DNA of 64,000 nt from Neobacillus paridis. GTDB taxonomy: Bacteria > Bacillota > Bacilli > Bacillales > Cytobacillaceae. The stretch covers positions 713,392 through 777,391 of the forward strand of contig NZ_JAESWB010000168.1 in assembly GCF_016765675.1 (NCBI RefSeq), in the 5' to 3' direction. Below, in pieces: positions 60,859 through 64,000 of the stretch. Under the pieces are notes generated by a model. It made no database searches. It had not been told where the DNA came from and worked only from the letters and a program-made list of their open reading frames with translations. Position 1 is the first letter of the stretch, and each line of letters starts with the position of its first letter. A program made the translations under genes and the position numbers.

Positions 60859-61762
60859 TTACCGCTGATAGGATGAAAATGGTTGCAATAATCGCCAACG
60901 TTCCGATCCATTCAGCTAGACCAAATGAAACATGAAGCCAGGAAACGGCTAACAACGTGGCCGATAATGGCTCGGCACAGGCAAGCAGGCTTGCTTCCGA
61001 TGCCCGAATATATTTCATACTCTCCATATAACAGAAAAAGGCGATTAAGGTCCCAAATATAACGACGAAAACGACAGCAATAAAAGCGGAGAAGGACCAA
61101 GTTCCTTGAAACTTCCACGGCGGTTGAATAAAACTAAAACCGATTCCCCCAATCAACATCCCCCAGCCAACGGTTACTAGTGAACCCCATTTAGCCAGCA
61201 GTCCGCTTGGGTATAAGGTATAGAAGGCAAGGGCAAACGCTGATAAAATTCCCCAGACAAAGGCCGGAAGCGAAATTGAAAGGGCCTGAATATTCCCTTT
61301 GGTCACCAGCAAAAACGTCCCGGTTAACGCTAAAAAGATCGCCATTGTTTCGTGCTTGACCGGCAGTGAGTTCGCTCTCATACATAGATAACAAGCGATA
61401 ATCACCGGTGCCAAGTATTGGAGAACGGTTGCCGTTGCCGCATTTCCTTCCTCAATTGCCGCAAAATACGTATATTGAACCCCTAACATCCCGATGATGC
61501 CGAAGAGTACCAAATGCAGGGCGTCCTGTTTATTTTTCCAAACCGCCCAAATGTTTTGTTTTCCAACGGTTTGGGCGAAAAACAGTAAGCCTAAACCGGA
61601 AAAAAGCAAGCGAATAACCACCAGCCAGCTTGTGCTAAAGCCTTGCTGGTGAAATAAAAATTGGGCAACCGTACCGGAAACGCCCCATAGGATTGCGGCA
61701 ATTAACACTAACACAATCCCTTTTGTTCGTGGATAAGGTAAAACAGCCCCTTGTGATTGCAA
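60851..61762 (-). CDS. EamA/DMT-family transporter
   Basis: 303 residues with ten hydrophobic segments in two EamA repeats (AAILWGVSGTVAQFLF at the start of the first, FVWGILSAFALAFYTLYP of the second). YFAAIEEGNAATATVLQYLAPV is a typical block. It probably exports amino acids or metabolites; the substrate is unknown. GGGGG site before the ATG. Monocistronic. Confidence 0.88.
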   Translation of the reverse strand: MQSQGAVLPYPRTKGIVLVLIAAILWGVSGTVAQFLFHQQGFSTSWLVVIRLLFSGLGLLFFAQTVGKQNIWAVWKNKQDALHLVLFGIIGMLGVQYTYFAAIEEGNAATATVLQYLAPVIIACYLCMRANSLPVKHETMAIFLALTGTFLLVTKGNIQALSISLPAFVWGILSAFALAFYTLYPSGLLAKWGSLVTVGWGMLIGGIGFSFIQPPWKFQGTWSFSAFIAVVFVVIFGTLIAFFCYMESMKYIRASEASLLACAEPLSATLLAVSWLHVSFGLAEWIGTLAIIATIFILSAVKK

Positions 61763-62021
61763 TCTGTATCCCCCCTAAGAAGCAATGATTACATATAACA
61801 AAGATTATAATATTTTTTTCATCGTAATTGTAGTAAAATATATAATTTTCTAAATTATAATGATTGCCCTTTACCAGAAATCGGGAAATATCGGCACTGC
61901 ACAAACGTAATATCAACCTAATATACTTTAATTCTAAAAAGTATTAAAGCATTATTGTTGTATAATTGTGGGAAATTGTGTATTATTATACAACATATAC
62001 GGTATGGAAAGGATGAAAAAT

Positions 62022-62537
62022 ATGTCATTAGAAAGCGTCAAAGCGCATTTTAAGCAATGGAATCGGGAAAATGATATTATGGAATTCAATACCTCGAGCG
62101 CGACGGTAGAACTTGCAGCTGAAGCGATTGGAGTGGAGCCGGCTCGGATTGCTAAGACACTGTCCTTTCGGGGTGAAGAAAATGCCATCTTAGTGGTAGC
62201 AGCAGGTGATGCCAAGATTGATAACAAGAAATTCCGCCACACATTTGGCTTTAAGGCTCGGATGCTTTCTTCGGAAGAGGTACTAGAGCAAACGGGGCAT
62301 GCAATTGGCGGTGTTTGTCCGTTTGGCTTGAGAAACACGCTGGATATTTATCTTGATATATCGATGAAAAGATTTGCAACCCTTTTTCCTGCATGCGGCA
62401 GTACGAACTCGGCAATTGAGCTATCCTGTGAGGAAATTTTGGAATACTCGGGGGCTGAAGGCTGGGTTGATGTCTGCAAAGGCTGGGAACACGCAGATGT
62501 TGGTGAGGAAGAGGGACTGACAAATATCAGTAAGTAA
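62022..62537 (+). CDS. YbaK/EbsC-family aminoacyl-tRNA deacylase-like protein
   Basis: 171 residues from ATG 62022 (GAAAGGATG upstream); an earlier ATG at 61968 lacks a site. The YbaK/ProX editing fold shows in VELAAEAIGVEPARIAKTL, LVVAAGDAKIDNKKF with the conserved Lys, and GGVCPFGL. Such proteins hydrolyse Cys- or Ala-tRNA-Pro in trans. The exact specificity is not certain. A terminator follows at 62557-62581. Confidence 0.85.
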   Translation: MSLESVKAHFKQWNRENDIMEFNTSSATVELAAEAIGVEPARIAKTLSFRGEENAILVVAAGDAKIDNKKFRHTFGFKARMLSSEEVLEQTGHAIGGVCPFGLRNTLDIYLDISMKRFATLFPACGSTNSAIELSCEEILEYSGAEGWVDVCKGWEHADVGEEEGLTNISK

Positions 62538-62556
62538 CCTCCATTTATACATATGA

Positions 62557-62587
62557 AGCAATTGTCACAACGACGATTGCTTTTTTA
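62557..62587 (+). terminator. terminator of the YbaK-like gene
   Basis: 10-base arms (62557-62566, 62572-62581) with one mismatch and a T run. Confidence 0.85.
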
Positions 62588-62679
62588 TATTTTTTGCCGC
62601 TTCTGAATATAAGCACGATAGAATTTTTAGAAAGCGGAGATATTAACGATAAAGGAATATTCTCAGGAGGAACAATCAT

Positions 62680-62782
62680 GGGTGATTGTCATTTTTTGGT
62701 TCTGGTGTTAAAGGTGGAAGCAGTGAAACGTTTGTATCCGTTGAAAAACCATCATCAACATTTTGTCTCAAACAATGGATAA
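62680..62782 (+). pseudogene. short ORF with a strong ribosome site, probably frameshifted
   Basis: AGGAGGAACAATC precedes ATG 62680. In the ATG frame the product is 33 residues of unlikely composition. A neighbouring frame from about 62692 reads more plausibly (FGSGVKGGSSETFVSVEKPS). A lost base early in a small gene would explain both. Not recognised. Confidence 0.3.
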
Positions 62783-63242
62783 ATCTATGAATGAAAAAGA
62801 GGCCTTGTTTTGGAGTATTGCCCTTCCAGGCTTTGGTCAATTACTAAATGGAAAATGGGTTAAAGGAATTTTGTTTGTTGTATTGGAATACTTAATCAAT
62901 ATTCAAGCCAAGTTTAATGAGGCGATTATCGCCAGTTTCCGTGGTAACATTGATTTGGCAATTCAGCTGACTGATTTTCAATGGCTAATGTTTTATCCAT
63001 GTTTATATTTTTTTGCGATGTGGGATGCGTTTAAGGATGTAGGTGGGGAAAAACAACCTTATGCTTTTCTTCCGTTTGTCTTTGCAGCCTATTTTGTGAC
63101 AGTTGGTTTGATTTATTCGACGGAACTAAAGATCTTTGGCATCTTGTTAGGTCCGGTTTGGCTACCGATACTGTTTGTGATTCCTGGCGTTGCAGTCGGT
63201 TTATTGATACAGAAAGTCCTGCAAAAAAGAATTGCCAGATAA
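62775..63242 (+). CDS. single-module TM2-like membrane protein
   Basis: About 155 residues; starts at ATG 62775 or 62787 are possible, neither with a clear ribosome site. One module like those of the protein at 47259: IALPGFGQLLNGKWVKGILF, FRGNIDLAIQL and WLMFYPCLYFFAMWDAFKD. Two more membrane segments follow. Function unknown. The end hairpin is at 63244-63273. Confidence 0.65.
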   Translation: MDKSMNEKEALFWSIALPGFGQLLNGKWVKGILFVVLEYLINIQAKFNEAIIASFRGNIDLAIQLTDFQWLMFYPCLYFFAMWDAFKDVGGEKQPYAFLPFVFAAYFVTVGLIYSTELKIFGILLGPVWLPILFVIPGVAVGLLIQKVLQKRIAR

Positions 63243-63243
63243 A

Positions 63244-63273
63244 AACGACTGCTTGAAGAACGGCAGTCGTTTG
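63244..63273. terminator. terminator after the TM2-like gene
   Basis: Perfect 10-base arms (63244-63253, 63264-63273) and a T-containing tail. Confidence 0.75.
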
Positions 63274-63385
63274 TGTTTTCAAGAAATGAATCATTAGGAA
63301 TTTAATATTCGGCTGCTCGAAGGAAACAGTGGCTTCCTCGCAAAATCTTTGTGGTTATTAAAGTGGTGAATTGCAAATTTAAAAC

Positions 63386-63790
63386 TTACCTTGGTGTTAT
63401 CGGTTTGACTGTGATCGCTGCAGAACAGGTCGTTGTCAGGCAGCCTTCTAATTGTTCCGGGTTTAATAAACCTAAATTGATCGCTGCCTTAATTTTTTTG
63501 TCATCCGGCTTTTTAACGACCTGAATCAGATCATGCAGTTGTAAGCCTTCCAGTTTTCTGATGGTTTCTTCCTCATTATATTTTTCCGTTTTTCTTACTT
63601 GCCGTTGCAGTTTGTAGCCATTCATGGTGATTTCAGCTTTTTGGTCGGCACCGAATAATTGGTTAAAATATTGCTGAAACACTTCTTTTAATTCGCTCAT
63701 TTCCAGTTCAATTTCCTTTTTTTGTTTATTCAACTCATAATATTTGACTAACATTTCTCCAGTGATCTGGGAATCACTACTTTTGAGCAC
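63386..63790 (-). CDS. coiled-coil protein of unknown function
   Basis: 134 residues from GTG 63790, eight bases after AAGGAGG. Residues ~10-45 form a charged coiled coil (YYELNKQKKEIELEMSELKE); the middle is Lys/Glu-rich and the end contains a Cys pair (GCLTTTCSAA). No enzyme or DNA-binding family recognised. It lies 85 bases from the IS1182 end. Confidence 0.6.
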   Translation of the reverse strand: MLKSSDSQITGEMLVKYYELNKQKKEIELEMSELKEVFQQYFNQLFGADQKAEITMNGYKLQRQVRKTEKYNEEETIRKLEGLQLHDLIQVVKKPDDKKIKAAINLGLLNPEQLEGCLTTTCSAAITVKPITPR

Positions 63791-63874
63791 AGTCCTCGCC
63801 TCCTTACGAACGTATATTCCATTCTATGAAACTTTTTGGATTTTAGTACTGTTATTGGAAGCAAAGGACAAAAA

Positions 63875-64000
63875 AGGGGCTGTCCGATAAGTCCCTAAAA
63901 TAAAGCAAGTGGAGAAAAACGACACGTTTTTCTCCACTTGCTTTTGTATTTTTTCGACTTTTATCTGAAAGTAGCTGGCGGATGCCTGCTACTTTCAGTA
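63875..64000 (-). mobile_element. end of a second IS1182-family element (cut by window edge)
   Basis: Reverse complement of this stretch matches 6895-7016 with few changes: TACTGAAAGTAGC (end of the transposase gene), a GGAGAAAAACG...CGTTTTTCTCC palindrome, then GGGACTTATCGGACAGCCCC. It is the 3' end of a related copy lying on the minus strand and continuing beyond the window. Confidence 0.85.

Overview
The window looks like chromosomal DNA of a spore-forming member of the Bacillaceae (Bacillus/Neobacillus-like). The signs are a Ger germinant-receptor operon, Spo0M, a YjcZ-type small sporulation protein, CshA plus a cold-shock protein, KimA behind a ydaO-type c-di-AMP riboswitch, IlvA behind an isoleucine T-box, a UvrX/YolD pair behind LexA-like boxes, AGGAGG-type ribosome binding sites and moderate-to-low GC. 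No tRNA or rRNA gene was seen.

Bases 1-28,300 are an accessory, defence-rich region in partial decay. It opens inside a DNA phosphorothioation (dnd) locus: the end of a restriction helicase, a 57-residue protein, DndD and a small dnd-associated protein. Next come an alpha/beta hydrolase, a BcrC-like phosphatase, a DinB-like protein, an internally deleted IS1182-family element, spo0M, and an IS200/IS605-type element carrying only tnpB, whose RuvC-II position is non-canonical. At 10.9-13.4 kb a soluble chemoreceptor-like signalling domain is fused to a corrinoid-binding module and overlaps a MtaA/UroD-like gene lacking the usual zinc ligands. At 13.9-15.7 kb is the wreck of a type I restriction locus: hsdM deleted into hsdR, a frameshifted metallopeptidase and an Mrr tail.

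From 15.9 to 24.0 kb lies an intact five-gene operon: a UvrD-like helicase, an AddB-like Fe-S protein without visible nuclease residues, a second superfamily I helicase, a PC4/YdbC-like ssDNA-binding protein and an Mrr-type endonuclease. I do not recognise it as a named defence system, and it is my main candidate for an undescribed one. It is followed by a MazG-like protein overlapping a truncated helicase stub, a perfect 25-bp-arm hairpin, a dead phosphatase, the SOS-type uvrX-yolD operon and a Tn3-family remnant (resolvase plus the first ~100 residues of the transposase).

From 28.7 kb the gene content is largely core: aspartase, an IclR regulator, a CarD-family regulator, cshA, csp, kimA, the germination operon in B-A-C order, a DUF2089/SHOCT-like trio, acetyltransferases, an acrylyl-CoA-reductase-like oxidoreductase, small sporulation-type proteins, a duplicated TM2-like membrane protein, TerC, SstT, a diguanylate cyclase, NlpC/P60, prolyl iminopeptidase, an MFS exporter, a Cys/Pro-rich coat-like protein, ilvA, a YebC-family regulator, an EamA transporter and a YbaK-type deacylase. 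The last ~125 bases are the end of a second copy of the IS1182-family element, inverted relative to the one at 6.3-7.0 kb.
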